41,848 nucleotides of DNA from the NCBI GenBank assembly GCA_023251555.1, contig JAHEYN010000023.1, positions 1-41,848 on the forward strand, written 5' to 3'. The stretch comes from Bacteroidota bacterium (GTDB lineage: Bacteria; Bacteroidota; Bacteroidia; AKYH767-A; JAHEYN01). The position numbers and the translations under genes are program-made. The notes below the pieces were generated by a model, which had not been told where the DNA came from, did not search any database, and saw nothing but the letters and a program-made list of their open reading frames with translations. How positions within the stretch are numbered: the first letter of the stretch is position 1; every line of letters starts with the position of its first letter. This document shows positions 1-8,969 of this stretch, piece by piece.

Positions 1-623
1 TCATTGAAGCGGCTCACCCATTGCGGTAACTCTTTCATATAGTAGGTGCTGCTGACCCAGTTCCCGCTTTCGCCGTCATACCAGTATGCTGCATCTCCCA
101 TGTGCCCTGCCGGCAGAATGGCCCCCCTGTCCTTGAGGCTTATCCCTATTACCCTGCACTGTTTTCCCCAAGAAACTTTAAGCTCATCTCCTATGGTGTT
201 GTTAAAAAGATTGGCGGGCGACATCATGCCTGCAGAAGGGGAGTTGCTGCCTACCGTGCGGCAGGAGGTATCCTGCACACAGTAAACAGTGTCCCCTGTA
301 TTCCTGTCATACCACTCATTGGCAACAATTCCGTTTACGGATGGCGTGGTCCCCGTAAAAATGGAAGCATGGCCGGGAGCTGTATAGGTGGGAACATAGC
401 TGTAGTTTGCATTTTTGCATACATAGCCTTCTCCTGCAAGTTTTTTGAACCCGCCTTCCCCGAATTTGTTCCAGTATCTTGAGAGATAATCATAACGCAT
501 CTGGTCAACCACGATTCCGATGATGAGTTTTGGCTTTGCCGGGGTACCTTGCTGCTGTGCAAGGGCAGGGCCTGCCTGCAGGGCGGCAAGAAATGAAATC
601 AGCAGTATCAGTTTGTTTTTCAT
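1..623 (-). CDS. PafA-type alkaline phosphatase, C-terminus cut by window edge
   Basis: The reading frame is open from an ATG at 623 to the first base of the window, about 207 residues with no stop, so only the N-terminal part is present. Residues 1-22 form a signal peptide ending in ALA before a QQQ stretch, which points to periplasmic export. The frame then shows the alkaline phosphatase/nucleotide pyrophosphatase fold: a TYTAPGHASI segment with the nucleophile threonine, an asparagine 21 residues later (VANEWY), and a KDR motif with Lys and Arg 83 and 85 residues after the threonine. This spacing is that of the PafA active site (Thr, Asn, Lys, Arg). Known members are periplasmic phosphate-irrepressible phosphomonoesterases. 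The ATG overlaps the crcB stop codon (ATGA), so the gene probably ends a polycistronic message. The metal ligands in the C-terminal half cannot be checked here. Confidence 0.88.
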   Translation of the reverse strand, partial: MKNKLILLISFLAALQAGPALAQQQGTPAKPKLIIGIVVDQMRYDYLSRYWNKFGEGGFKKLAGEGYVCKNANYSYVPTYTAPGHASIFTGTTPSVNGIVANEWYDRNTGDTVYCVQDTSCRTVGSNSPSAGMMSPANLFNNTIGDELKVSWGKQCRVIGISLKDRGAILPAGHMGDAAYWYDGESGNWVSSTYYMKELPQWVSRFN

Positions 624-994
624 GCGGCGCGTTCTTTTACCAGCACTGCCATAAGGAAGAAACAAACAGCGATATTGATGATGATATTGGCCAGGCCGTA
701 TAAGATATTTCCCGAACGGAACAGCATGACACTTTCGTAACTGAATGCAGAGAAGGTGCTGAGTCCTCCGCAGAATCCCGTCAGCACAAGGAGGCGTATG
801 GCAGAATTGGCGGATACCCGGTCATGGAACAGCAGCAGGAATATTGAAAGTGTAAGACAGCTTAGTATGTTCGAGAGCATGGTTCCTGCAGGGAGCGTGG
901 TTTTGAGCAGGATGCCTGAAAGAATGGAGATGCCATACCTGAAGAGGCATCCGAGGCCTCCTCCTATAAAGACGGCAAGAAGATTATTTATCAT
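620..994 (-). CDS. crcB: Fluoride ion channel CrcB/Fluc
   Basis: This 124-residue protein has four hydrophobic segments and the signature motifs of the Fluc fluoride channel: GGGLGCLFRYG near residues 11-21, a TM2 segment with the conserved Asn (SNILSCL), and TGFCGGLSTFSAFS in the third membrane segment. Fluc proteins form dual-topology dimers in the inner membrane and export fluoride. Its start overlaps the end of the PAP2 gene by 11 bp and its stop overlaps the next gene's start by 4 bp, so it lies inside an operon. No fluoride riboswitch space exists in front of it. A single copy is present, compatible with a homodimer. Confidence 0.95.
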   Translation of the reverse strand: MINNLLAVFIGGGLGCLFRYGISILSGILLKTTLPAGTMLSNILSCLTLSIFLLLFHDRVSANSAIRLLVLTGFCGGLSTFSAFSYESVMLFRSGNILYGLANIIINIAVCFFLMAVLVKERAA

Positions 995-1562
995 GGCCGG
1001 AAATTGTTATAAAGTAAGAGAGGATTTTTGCGGCAGCATAGCCGGTCGCCATTCCCCATAAAGCTCCTGCTGCAATGTCGGCAGGGTAGTGGACGCCGTT
1101 ATATATTCTGCTGTATGAAACCAGGGTTGCCCATCCGAACATAATCAGGGGAAGGTAGCGAATGCGGTGACGGAGGATAAATGTCATGAACATCGCAAGG
1201 GCAAATACATTGGCGCTGTGGGAGGAGATAAATCCGTATTGCCCCCCGCAGTCTCCTGTCAGGCGGATCAGGCTGGCGATTTGCGGGTTGTGGCAGGGGC
1301 GGAGGCGATGAAAAATATTTTTAAACAGATGTACCGAGCCCTGGTCGGTAATTGTTATCAGCACCCCTGCAGTTAATATTACCATAACTGTTTTTTTTGC
1401 AAAGATCCTTACGGTAAGCCCCAGCAGGAATGCATAAAAAGGAATCCATATCCACCTGTTGCTCACCCAGAACATGATGATATCAAGCACAGGATGGCGC
1501 TTCCCGTTGATGAAAAGAAGAACATTCCTGTCAAGGCTTTTGAGGGATTCCATTAATGGCAT
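984..1562 (-). CDS. PAP2 family membrane phosphatase
   Basis: A 192-residue integral membrane protein with the three-part PAP2/acid phosphatase signature: KNIFHRLRP (KX6RP), SSHSAN in place of the usual PSGH, and SRIYNGVHYPADI (SRX5HX3D) with the catalytic His. Members dephosphorylate lipid substrates such as undecaprenyl pyrophosphate, phosphatidylglycerol phosphate or lipid A 1-phosphate; which one applies here cannot be told from sequence. It starts 9 bp after the obg stop. An alternative Met lies three codons downstream (MESLKS). The SSHSAN variant of motif 2 is common in Bacteroidota members. Confidence 0.9.
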   Translation of the reverse strand: MPLMESLKSLDRNVLLFINGKRHPVLDIIMFWVSNRWIWIPFYAFLLGLTVRIFAKKTVMVILTAGVLITITDQGSVHLFKNIFHRLRPCHNPQIASLIRLTGDCGGQYGFISSHSANVFALAMFMTFILRHRIRYLPLIMFGWATLVSYSRIYNGVHYPADIAAGALWGMATGYAAAKILSYFITISGHDK

Positions 1563-1571
1563 GGGAGGCGG

Positions 1572-2573
1572 TTATGAAGAAGTTGTTGCCAGTTCTTTCC
1601 AGATCATGTCTTTAAGCTTCTGAATATTTTTCCCGGTAGCCGAAGATATAAAAACGGATTTTATTTTTTCAGGGAGGTCTTTTTTCATTTCTCCGATAAG
1701 ATTATCATCAAGCAAGTCGCACTTGGTAACAGCGAGCAGTCTGGGTTTGTGGAGGAGTTCCGGGTTGTAAAGTTTTAATTCGCGCAGGAGGATATTGTAT
1801 TCTTTCCTGATATTTTCCGTGTCGCATGGGATCATAAAAAGCAGGACGGAGTTTCTTTCGATATGCCTGAGGAATCTTGTCCCCAGTCCTTTACCTTCAT
1901 GTGCACCTTTTATGATTCCCGGTATATCGGCCATCACAAAAGAAAGGTTATCCCTGTAGGAAACCACGCCCAGGTTTGGAACGAGAGTGGTAAAAGGATA
2001 GTCGGCAATTTCCGGTTTTGCCGCGGACACAACGGACAGCAGCGTGGATTTTCCTGCATTGGGAAAGCCGACGAGCCCCACGTCTGCCAGTAGTTTGAGT
2101 TCGAGGACTTTCCATTCTTCTTTCCCGCTTTCTCCCGGCTGTGCAAATCGGGGTGCCTGTCGGGTGGAGGTTTTAAAGTGATTGTTCCCCAGACCTCCCC
2201 GTCCGCCCTCCAGCAGTATTTCCTGCTGCCCGTGTTCTGTGATCTCGAACAGGAATTTTCCGCTTGCGAAGTCTTTTGCTATGGTACCGACGGGAACCTC
2301 AAGAACCTCATCTTTCCCATCCGCACCGGTCCTGAGTGCTGATTCACCGGCACCTCCGTTTTCGGCGATAACATGTTTCCTGTATTTAAGATGAAGCAGT
2401 GTCCAGTATTGCCGGTTTCCGCGGAGGATGATATTTCCTCCGTGCCCGCCGTCTCCCCCGTCAGGTCCTCCCTTGGGGGTCAGCTTGTCCCTGTGAAAAT
2501 GGACAGAACCCTTTCCGCCGGAACCGGAGCGGCAGCATATCTTTACGTAATCAACAAAATTGGATCCGGGCAT
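1572..2573 (-). CDS. obg: Obg/CgtA GTPase
   Basis: A 333-residue protein with the glycine-rich Obg fold in residues 1 to about 158 ([13 protein letters not shown] and GGRGGLGN motifs) followed by a GTPase domain: GFPNAGKST (G1), FTTLVPNLG (G2), [16 protein letters not shown] (G3), TKCD (G4) and SSATG (G5). Obg proteins bind the large ribosomal subunit, act in its late assembly and link growth to (p)ppGpp. The C-terminal OCT domain of some Gram-positive members is absent, as usual in this phylum. It lies between adk (8 bp gap upstream) and the PAP2 gene in an apparent operon. Confidence 0.97.
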   Translation of the reverse strand: MPGSNFVDYVKICCRSGSGGKGSVHFHRDKLTPKGGPDGGDGGHGGNIILRGNRQYWTLLHLKYRKHVIAENGGAGESALRTGADGKDEVLEVPVGTIAKDFASGKFLFEITEHGQQEILLEGGRGGLGNNHFKTSTRQAPRFAQPGESGKEEWKVLELKLLADVGLVGFPNAGKSTLLSVVSAAKPEIADYPFTTLVPNLGVVSYRDNLSFVMADIPGIIKGAHEGKGLGTRFLRHIERNSVLLFMIPCDTENIRKEYNILLRELKLYNPELLHKPRLLAVTKCDLLDDNLIGEMKKDLPEKIKSVFISSATGKNIQKLKDMIWKELATTSS

Positions 2574-2582
2574 GCTGCAGGA

Positions 2583-3164
2583 TTATTTTTCCCTGAAGCG
2601 ATCTATTTTTTCACAGAGGCTGTTAAAAATATCCTCAATATCGCCTATGCCGTTTACAGCGTGAAATTTTTTCTGTGCAGAATAGTATTCCTTCAGGGGA
2701 GCGGTTTTGTTGTTGTACTCTGAAATTCTTTTTCGCACAACGGATTCCTCTGTGTCATCGCTCCGCCCCGAATCTTTCCCGCGCTGCCGTATTCTCTTGC
2801 ACAACTCTTCTTCACTCACCTCAAGGGCGAGCATCATGCTGACAGGATGTCCTTTTCCGTTCATCAGCATATCCAGGGCTTTAGCCTGAGCTACTGTTCT
2901 TGGAAAGCCGTCAAATACAAATCCGTTTGCGTCTTTCCGGGCATCAAGATTGTTGCTGATCATTTTTACAACGATTGCATCCGGAACAAGCACACCGGCA
3001 TCCATCATTTTTTGGGCTTCCGTTCCCAGCGGTGTTCCGGCACTGACCTCGCTCCGCAGTATGTCGCCTGTGGACAAATGAACCAGGCGGTATCGTTGTG
3101 TAAGTTTCTGGGCCTGGGTGCCTTTTCCCGCGCCGGGAGGACCAAAGAGAACAATATTCAGCAT
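2583..3164 (-). CDS. adk: Adenylate kinase, short type
   Basis: A 193-residue adenylate kinase that interconverts ATP + AMP and 2 ADP in the cytoplasm. The P-loop is GPPGAGKGTQ (residues 8-17), the AMP-binding segment is STGDILRSE, and FDGFPRT and SDDTEESVVRKR are present. The LID is short and lacks the four Zn-binding residues, so this is the short form usual in Bacteroidota. Its start overlaps the end of hpt by 7 bp, and obg follows 8 bp downstream. Confidence 0.97.
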   Translation of the reverse strand: MLNIVLFGPPGAGKGTQAQKLTQRYRLVHLSTGDILRSEVSAGTPLGTEAQKMMDAGVLVPDAIVVKMISNNLDARKDANGFVFDGFPRTVAQAKALDMLMNGKGHPVSMMLALEVSEEELCKRIRQRGKDSGRSDDTEESVVRKRISEYNNKTAPLKEYYSAQKKFHAVNGIGDIEDIFNSLCEKIDRFREK

Positions 3165-3727
3165 GGATTGTTTGAGTTTATAAGTTTGTAGATTCCCTGA
3201 AGATTCCTTCCTTCCCCGTGGTAATCCATCCCATAGCCTGCGACAAAGACATCAGGAATTTTGAATCCTGTATATGCGATTTTAACCGCGGATTCACGCG
3301 GGATATCTTTCAGCAGCAGGGAAGCGACACATACCGACAAAGGTTTTTCTTTTTCTAATTCTTCACAAAGATAACTAATAGTATTCCCTGAATCTATAAT
3401 GTCTTCAAGAATGATGATATTCCTTCCTGATATTTTTTCCGTAAGCCCCCAAATTGTCCGGATAGTTTTTTCTCTCTCTGTTCCATTGTAGGATGAGACC
3501 CGGATGAAATCAAGCCCGGAGCGCGGGTGAATATGCCTGAGAAGGTCGGCAGTAAAAAGGAAAGCTCCGTTCATAACGCAGATAAATAAAGGATTTTTTT
3601 TCAGGAAATCGTTGCTGATTTCCATAGCCATTTCCTCAATGCGTGATTGTATCCTGCCAGGGGCAATCAGGAGGGAAAAAGTTTTACCGAGGATGCGGAC
3701 GCTATCCTCTGTGGTATGGATGTTCAT
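3158..3727 (-). CDS. hpt: Hypoxanthine phosphoribosyltransferase
   Basis: A 189-residue type I phosphoribosyltransferase. The PRPP-binding motif is IILEDIIDSGNTISY (about residues 100-114), and the purine-recognition end has KIPDVFVAGYGMDY, typical of HPRT enzymes that make IMP or GMP from hypoxanthine or guanine. The chosen ATG at 3727 places the first conserved strand (ILGKTFSLLIAP) at the usual distance from the start. It sits 51 bp after gap and overlaps adk by 7 bp, forming a purine-nucleotide pair. Confidence 0.95.
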   Translation of the reverse strand: MNIHTTEDSVRILGKTFSLLIAPGRIQSRIEEMAMEISNDFLKKNPLFICVMNGAFLFTADLLRHIHPRSGLDFIRVSSYNGTEREKTIRTIWGLTEKISGRNIIILEDIIDSGNTISYLCEELEKEKPLSVCVASLLLKDIPRESAVKIAYTGFKIPDVFVAGYGMDYHGEGRNLQGIYKLINSNNPC

Positions 3728-3778
3728 TGCAGGTCTGGGAAGTTATCCGGCAGTATTTTCAGGGTTTTCGGAGGGAAA

Positions 3779-5251
3779 TCAGTAGTAAGTCAGCCTGATG
3801 ACGTCTGCAATATGCTTGGCAAAACGGATGACCTGCCGGCTGTAGCCGTATTCATTGTCATACCATACATAGAGTACTATGTGTTTTTTGTCTTTGGCAA
3901 CAATGGTGGCAGGGCTGTCAAAAATGCTTGCACAGGGGTTGCCCACGCAGTCGGTTGAAACCAGTTCCTGGGAATAGGAGTATTGTATTTGCTCAATGAG
4001 ATCTCCCTTCAGGGCGGCATCTCTCATGATCTCGTTCACATCATCCCTTGACGTTTCTTTTTTTACCGTAAGGCTTAGGATGGCGAGAGAAACATCAGGA
4101 GTGGGGACCCTCACGGCATTTCCGGTGAGTTTTCCTTCGAGATGGGGAAGCACTTTTGCAACTGCTTTGTCGGCACCGGTTTCTGTAATGACCATGTTCA
4201 CCGCAGCAGAACGGCCCCGGCGGAATTTCTTATGATAATTATCCAGGAGGTTTTGATCGTTGGTGTATGAATGGATGGTTTCAATATGTCCTCCTTCGAT
4301 TCCCAGCAACCGGTCAATCACGGCGAGAACAGGCACGATAGCATTGGTGGTGCATGATGCGGAAGAGAAAATGTTTTCTTCCGGCTTGTATTTGTTCTGG
4401 TTAATCCCGAATACAATATTGGGGATATCGCCTTTTCCGGGGGCTGTAAGTAAAACTTTCCCGACACCCTTGGACTCAAGGTGCTTTGCAAGGCCTTCTC
4501 TTTCCCTTGTAGCACCTGTGTTATCTATGAGAAGTGCGTCGTCAATACCGAAAGCGGTGTAGTCTATTTTAGCAGGGTCGCTTGCGCCGATCATGTGAAT
4601 GGTATGGCCGTTTACGATAAGCGCCTTGTTTTCGTAATCTTCGATCACGGTACCCGGAAACGGGCCATGTACGGAATCAGCCCTGAGTAATTCCGCTCTT
4701 TTCCTGATATCTGTTTCGCTGTTATTTCTTGTTACGATGGCGCGGATCCTCAGCTGTTCCCCTTTTCCCGCCTGTGAAATAAGTTCCCTTGTGAGCAGGC
4801 GCCCTATGCGGCCGAAGCCGTAAAGCACAACATCTTTGGGTACAAGGGTGCGCTTGTCCTGGCCGATAAATCCTTTTAATTTATCACCAATAAAGCCGGC
4901 TTTGGTTTTGTACTTTCCTTTTTCAGCCAGCCATTCGGCCCCGAGCCTTCCTATGTCAATCCTTGCCGGTGCCAGGTTCAGCAGGGATATTTCCCTGGCC
5001 AGTTCCATGGTGTCTATGATATTAATGGGCTGCTTTACGATATTTTTTGCGTAAAGATGGAGGTTCAGGATCTCGCTGGTGCTGCGGTCAACGAGCTGAT
5101 TTCTGAAGATGATCAGCTCTACCGATTTGTCAAACCATAAATGACCGATGACACTGATGAGTTCAATGGCAGCTTTCTCATACTCCAGCCATTCTTTCAT
5201 CTGGCTCTCATAGTTTTTTGCAGCCTCGGATTTGGTAAGTTCAGAGATCAT
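3779..5251 (-). CDS. gap: Glyceraldehyde-3-phosphate dehydrogenase, long form
   Basis: A 490-residue GAPDH in which the classical enzyme begins near residue 139: NAD-binding GFGRIG at 145-150, catalytic Cys300 in SASCTTN, the IHSYTNDQ segment with the general-base His, and WYDNEYGYS near the C-terminus. The first ~135 residues are an extra, mostly helical region not found in the ~335-residue glycolytic enzyme; long GAPDHs of this build are common in Bacteroidota. The enzyme interconverts G3P and 1,3-bisphosphoglycerate. Cofactor preference and direction (glycolytic or gluconeogenic) are not resolved. It lies 39 bp after rpoD and 51 bp before hpt. Confidence 0.94.
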   Translation of the reverse strand: MISELTKSEAAKNYESQMKEWLEYEKAAIELISVIGHLWFDKSVELIIFRNQLVDRSTSEILNLHLYAKNIVKQPINIIDTMELAREISLLNLAPARIDIGRLGAEWLAEKGKYKTKAGFIGDKLKGFIGQDKRTLVPKDVVLYGFGRIGRLLTRELISQAGKGEQLRIRAIVTRNNSETDIRKRAELLRADSVHGPFPGTVIEDYENKALIVNGHTIHMIGASDPAKIDYTAFGIDDALLIDNTGATREREGLAKHLESKGVGKVLLTAPGKGDIPNIVFGINQNKYKPEENIFSSASCTTNAIVPVLAVIDRLLGIEGGHIETIHSYTNDQNLLDNYHKKFRRGRSAAVNMVITETGADKAVAKVLPHLEGKLTGNAVRVPTPDVSLAILSLTVKKETSRDDVNEIMRDAALKGDLIEQIQYSYSQELVSTDCVGNPCASIFDSPATIVAKDKKHIVLYVWYDNEYGYSRQVIRFAKHIADVIRLTYY

Positions 5252-5290
5252 GATTTTGTTTGATTTAGGAAAGGGAGAAGGAAGGGCTAT

Positions 5291-6154
5291 TTAGCCGAGG
5301 TAGGCCTTCAGCAGGCGGCTCCTTGACTTATGCCGCAGTCTCCGGATGGCTTTTTCCTTGATTTGGCGTACCCGCTCGCGGGTAAGGTCGAACTTGGCTC
5401 CTATTTCTTCAAGCGTCAGCCCGTGATTCATGCCGATACCGAAAAACAATTTTATAACTTCTCTCTCTCTTTCAGTGAGTGTATTTAAAGACCGTTCAAT
5501 TTCTTTCTGGAGCGACTGGGATATAAGCAGGTTATCCGCACGGGGGGAATCCTGGTTTTCAAGCACGTCAATAAGGCTGTTGTCTTCTCCCTGAACGAAA
5601 GGCGCATCCATGGATACATGTTTACCTGAAACACGCTGGGTGTCGGCCACCTTTTCCACGGGCAGGTCAAGGACGGCTGCAAGCTCTTCTGTGGACGGCT
5701 CTCTTTCGAACTGCTGCTCGAGTTTCGAATAAGCCTTGCTGATTTTGTTGAGGGAGCCCACCTGGTTAAGCGGGAGCCTTACAATCCTTGACTGCTCTGC
5801 AAGCGCCTGAAGGATAGACTGGCGGATCCACCATACGGCATAGGAGATGAATTTAAATCCTCTTGTCTCATCGAATCTTTTTGCAGCCTTGATGAGCCCC
5901 AGGTTACCTTCGTTGATGAGGTCGGGCAGGCTGAGTCCCTGGTTCTGGTATTGCTTGGCAACAGATACGACAAACCTCAGGTTAGCCTTGGTAAGGCGGT
6001 CAAGCGCACGCTGGTCGCCTTCCCTGATTTTCCTTGCGAGAATTACCTCTTCTTCGGCACTGATAAGCTCCTCTCTTCCTATTTCCTGCAGGTATTTCTC
6101 AAGGGACTGGCTCTCCCTGTTCGTGATGGATTTGGTTATCTTTAGCTGCCTCAT
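5291..6154 (-). CDS. rpoD: Primary RNA polymerase sigma factor (sigma-70/SigA type)
   Basis: A 287-residue group 1 sigma factor. Region 1.2 starts at [10 protein letters not shown]; region 2 has LVKANLR-like [32 protein letters not shown] and the -10-reading helix [15 protein letters not shown]; region 3 and region 4 ([29 protein letters not shown], given here only as its location near the C-terminus) follow. Region 1.1 is missing, as in other Bacteroidota primary sigma factors, whose promoters read TTG-N19-21-TAnnTTTG; several such boxes occur in this window. It is preceded by its own consensus-like promoter and followed by gap 39 bp downstream. Confidence 0.97.
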   Translation of the reverse strand: MRQLKITKSITNRESQSLEKYLQEIGREELISAEEEVILARKIREGDQRALDRLTKANLRFVVSVAKQYQNQGLSLPDLINEGNLGLIKAAKRFDETRGFKFISYAVWWIRQSILQALAEQSRIVRLPLNQVGSLNKISKAYSKLEQQFEREPSTEELAAVLDLPVEKVADTQRVSGKHVSMDAPFVQGEDNSLIDVLENQDSPRADNLLISQSLQKEIERSLNTLTEREREVIKLFFGIGMNHGLTLEEIGAKFDLTRERVRQIKEKAIRRLRHKSRSRLLKAYLG

Positions 6155-6199
6155 GTTTCAAATTTTAGTTTGAGAAATTCAACTTTTTTAAAAGACGTG

Positions 6200-6230
6200 C
6201 AAAGCTACTTATTTAATATTGATCCACCAA
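6200..6230 (-). promoter_or_regulatory. Bacteroidota-type promoter of rpoD
   Basis: Read on the minus strand, TTG (6228-6230), a 20-bp spacer and TAGCTTTG (6200-6207) match the TTG-N19-21-TAnnTTTG consensus exactly. Transcription would start near 6194, leaving a leader of roughly 40 nt before the rpoD ATG. Confidence 0.7.
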
Positions 6231-6273
6231 GATAAATCCGCAGGTGAATTTCAGGGGTGAGAAGCCTGTTTTT

Positions 6274-7731
6274 TTACAACCCGAAAGCATAGTAAGCCCT
6301 TGATCCGTTGGGATACAACCCTTCTATCAGAACCCCGCCTTTTTTGTTGCGGAGAACCTCCACCAGGTCATTGTTATTGGTGATTTCTTTCCGGTCAACA
6401 TGGGTAATGATAAACCCTTCTTTAATACCTGCCATCCTGAGTTTTCCGCCTGAGAGGGATTTTATCCTTACGCCCCCGTTAATCCTGAGGGAGCTCAGTT
6501 CGTCAGGGGAAACATTTTCAAACTCAGCTCCGAGCAGGGATGTGATTTCATTTCCACTCTTTTTCACAACCTCGGTGGTGCCGTTTTTATTCCTCAGAAC
6601 AATGGGAAGAAGCATCTCTTTATCCTCCCTGACAATGGCGAGAGTTACTTTGTCGCCCGGGCGGAACCGTCCAACCTGCTCCTGCAGCTGGGAAGGAGTG
6701 TTGACCTCTGTTTCCCCTACTTTCAGTATGACATCTCCTTCGCGGAGTCCTGCATCTTTGGCAGAGCCGCCTTCCATCAATCCTGCAACATAGATACCTT
6801 TGATATGCTTTATTTTCTTTTCCTCGGCAAGTTTGTAATCTACCTCCTTGATGTTGATGCCCAGAAAACCGCGCTGGACTTCGCCGTACTCAACCAGGTC
6901 GTCCACCACTTTTTTGACGATGTTTACGGGGATGGCAAAAGAGTAGCCGGTATATGACCCCGTATTGGAAGCTATGGCAGCATTGATTCCCACCAGTTCG
7001 CCCCGGGTGTTTACCAGTGCTCCGCCGCTGTTGCCGGGGTTTACGGCTGCATCTGTCTGGATGAAGGACTCTATCTTATACTGGTTGTTCAGGATGTTGA
7101 TGTCTCTCGCCTTGGCGCTTACAATTCCCGCAGTTACTGTGGAAGTGAGGTTAAACGGGTTTCCTACAGCGAGCACCCATTCACCGACTTTCAGGTCGTC
7201 GGAATTGCCATAGCCGATGAAAGGCAGTCCTTTCTCTTCGATCTTAAGCAGTGCTATATCCGTGGAAGGATCGGTACCAATGATTTTTGCCGTAAAAATT
7301 CTTTTATCATTCAGCGTTACTTCCACCTTTTTCGCGTTTTGGACCACGTGGTTGTTAGTCACAATGAATCCGTCGTCGCTGATAATCACTCCCGACCCGG
7401 TGGCTTCCCGCTGCTCAGGCTGGTTATACCTCCGGTCTCCCCAGAAAAAACTCCCGAATGGATCAAATAATGGCTGGTAGGCATCACCGGCCTCTTCATA
7501 GGTGGATTTTACGTGAACAACAGCGTGCACTGACATTTCCGCCGCTTTTGTAAAATCCACTGCCGCTTCCGGGGGGGCTGTGTACGAAGCAAAATGTACG
7601 GGCTGCTTTAAACCGCCCTGTGGCTTTGGGTATGGCTCCCCTGAAAATGATTTGTAAACAAATGCCCCGCCGGTTCCTCCGGCTATGGCGATCATCAGAA
7701 GGATTGCATTTTTTTTAATGGAGTTAAGCAT
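6274..7731 (-). CDS. degP: DegP/HtrA-type periplasmic serine protease
   Basis: A 485-residue Do-family protease. Residues 8-27 form an uncleaved or cleaved signal/anchor segment. The trypsin-like domain has the triad His128 (TNNHVV), Asp158 (DPSTDIALLK) and Ser235 (NPGNSGGALV). Two PDZ domains follow, about residues 265-365 (with GIYVAGLMEGGSAKDAGL) and 390-480. Proteins of this family degrade or refold damaged envelope proteins. It is divergent from the sigma-region-2-like membrane protein gene, sharing a 173-bp intergenic region. Its own promoter is not clear: TATTATTTG about 30 bp upstream has one base too many for the -7 consensus. Confidence 0.95.
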   Translation of the reverse strand: MLNSIKKNAILLMIAIAGGTGGAFVYKSFSGEPYPKPQGGLKQPVHFASYTAPPEAAVDFTKAAEMSVHAVVHVKSTYEEAGDAYQPLFDPFGSFFWGDRRYNQPEQREATGSGVIISDDGFIVTNNHVVQNAKKVEVTLNDKRIFTAKIIGTDPSTDIALLKIEEKGLPFIGYGNSDDLKVGEWVLAVGNPFNLTSTVTAGIVSAKARDINILNNQYKIESFIQTDAAVNPGNSGGALVNTRGELVGINAAIASNTGSYTGYSFAIPVNIVKKVVDDLVEYGEVQRGFLGINIKEVDYKLAEEKKIKHIKGIYVAGLMEGGSAKDAGLREGDVILKVGETEVNTPSQLQEQVGRFRPGDKVTLAIVREDKEMLLPIVLRNKNGTTEVVKKSGNEITSLLGAEFENVSPDELSSLRINGGVRIKSLSGGKLRMAGIKEGFIITHVDRKEITNNNDLVEVLRNKKGGVLIEGLYPNGSRAYYAFGL

Positions 7732-7849
7732 AATTCAGGTTTTAATTTTTTCTGTATCAGGATACAAATAATATGCCACCGGGCATAGCAGGGAAAAAAA
7801 GATAAATTTTGTCAGGGAAAAGTTTCATTACAGTTATAACAAACGAACT

Positions 7850-7881
7850 TTGGTTATACAATATTGCATATTTAAATTTTG
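7850..7881 (+). promoter_or_regulatory. Probable promoter of the sigma-region-2-like membrane protein gene
   Basis: TTG at 7850-7852, a 20-bp spacer and TAAATTTTG at 7873-7881 resemble the phylum consensus, with one extra T inside the -7 box. A start near 7888 would give a short leader before the ATG at 7905 and would exclude the upstream in-frame ATG at 7809. Confidence 0.45.
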
Positions 7882-7904
7882 ACTTATTTTTACAGGGCAA
7901 TCAA

Positions 7905-8969
7905 ATGTATTTTTCTGCCAGAAAATATTCCGATGCAGAACTGCTTGCCGGCCTTAAAAGCGGGAACAGGAAGCTGCTGCTTTATCTTTTTAAGAGATAC
8001 AGGAGGCATGTAAAAAGATTTGTTATCTCGAACGGGGGCAATGCTTCCGATGCTAATCCCCTTCTCGGGGATGCTCTCCTGAAGGTGTGGAATGACGCAG
8101 CAAAAAATGTACTTCTCCCCGGCACACAAACTGAAGCATACCTCCTTGGTGTGGTGGAAGAGCTATGGAGAAATAAACACGATGAGATAAGTATCCGCAA
8201 TTATATTGAACAGCGCACGATCCCCAAAGTAAATCTGAGAATTGTTCCGGCTGTCCTTGGCATCCTTCTGCTGTCGGCCATTGGGCTATGGTGGTATATG
8301 GATAACGAGCCTGTGGAAAGGATTGCCGGAAAGGAAAATGTGTCAGACCTTTCCATTAAATCTGACAGCATGAATGTGCCGAAAAACACTCCCGCAGAAC
8401 GGCCCCGGCCCGAAAAGTTATACAAAGCTCCGGCCGTCTCTCTCAGGAGTCAGCCCCGTGATAGCATAACTGCATTGTCACACGCTGTTTCCGCTGCTGC
8501 CGGGAGCGAAAAGGCAGCCATCTCCGACAGTACGGGCGAGGATAATGCAATGGCAGCTGCGGAAGATATTGTTGTCAGGAAGGATGAACTGATGGTAACC
8601 CGAAGCATCAGGGTCCTTGTTATCGGGGAAGAATCCGGCCAGGAAAGCACTCCCCCGGAAAGCACTCTTGCAGGAGAAACCGCCGCAAAATTGAATCCCG
8701 AAGCCGCTCTCCCGCAAGAAGAGAAAGAGCCGGCAGGCTATTCCGTGGAGTTCTGGAAATCCCCCATCAATTACAGGGGCTATAAAATGGGAAAGGGAAA
8801 AATCATTGTGTACGGGCTGGAGTATCCTGAGCTGACAAAACTGTATCTTGTCAGGGGAAATTATTACCTCGAAAATGCACAGGCCTATTATCAACTCCGG
8901 CAGGGAAGTGAATTCCAGGTTTTTTACAGGGTTAATGACAGTGCCATCCTCGCACAGCTGAAGAAATGA
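7905..8969 (+). CDS. Membrane-anchored protein with sigma-70 region 2-like N-terminus
   Basis: The frame is open from 7809, but the ATG at 7905 is preferred because a promoter-like sequence lies just before it and the recognisable domain starts there (354 residues). Residues 8-92 align by eye with region 2 of ECF sigma factors: DAELLAGLKSGN, LLLYLFKRYRRHVKRF, the LLGDALLKVW helix and EAYLLGVVEELWRNK. No region 4 helix-turn-helix follows. Instead, residues 112-131 are one transmembrane helix (LRIVPAVLGILLLSAIGLWW), then about 145 residues rich in Ser, Pro, Glu and Ala, then a compact C-terminal domain (about 279-354) with EFWKSPINYRGYKMGKGKI. Predicted topology is sigma-like part inside, C-terminal domain in the periplasm. 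It overlaps dapF by 4 bp. Whether the sigma-like part binds RNA polymerase or is degenerate is unknown. Confidence 0.6.
   Translation: MYFSARKYSDAELLAGLKSGNRKLLLYLFKRYRRHVKRFVISNGGNASDANPLLGDALLKVWNDAAKNVLLPGTQTEAYLLGVVEELWRNKHDEISIRNYIEQRTIPKVNLRIVPAVLGILLLSAIGLWWYMDNEPVERIAGKENVSDLSIKSDSMNVPKNTPAERPRPEKLYKAPAVSLRSQPRDSITALSHAVSAAAGSEKAAISDSTGEDNAMAAAEDIVVRKDELMVTRSIRVLVIGEESGQESTPPESTLAGETAAKLNPEAALPQEEKEPAGYSVEFWKSPINYRGYKMGKGKIIVYGLEYPELTKLYLVRGNYYLENAQAYYQLRQGSEFQVFYRVNDSAILAQLKK

Noticed and set aside
995-1571. Fluoride riboswitch before crcB
   Set aside because: crcB overlaps the PAP2 gene, so no leader RNA space is available.
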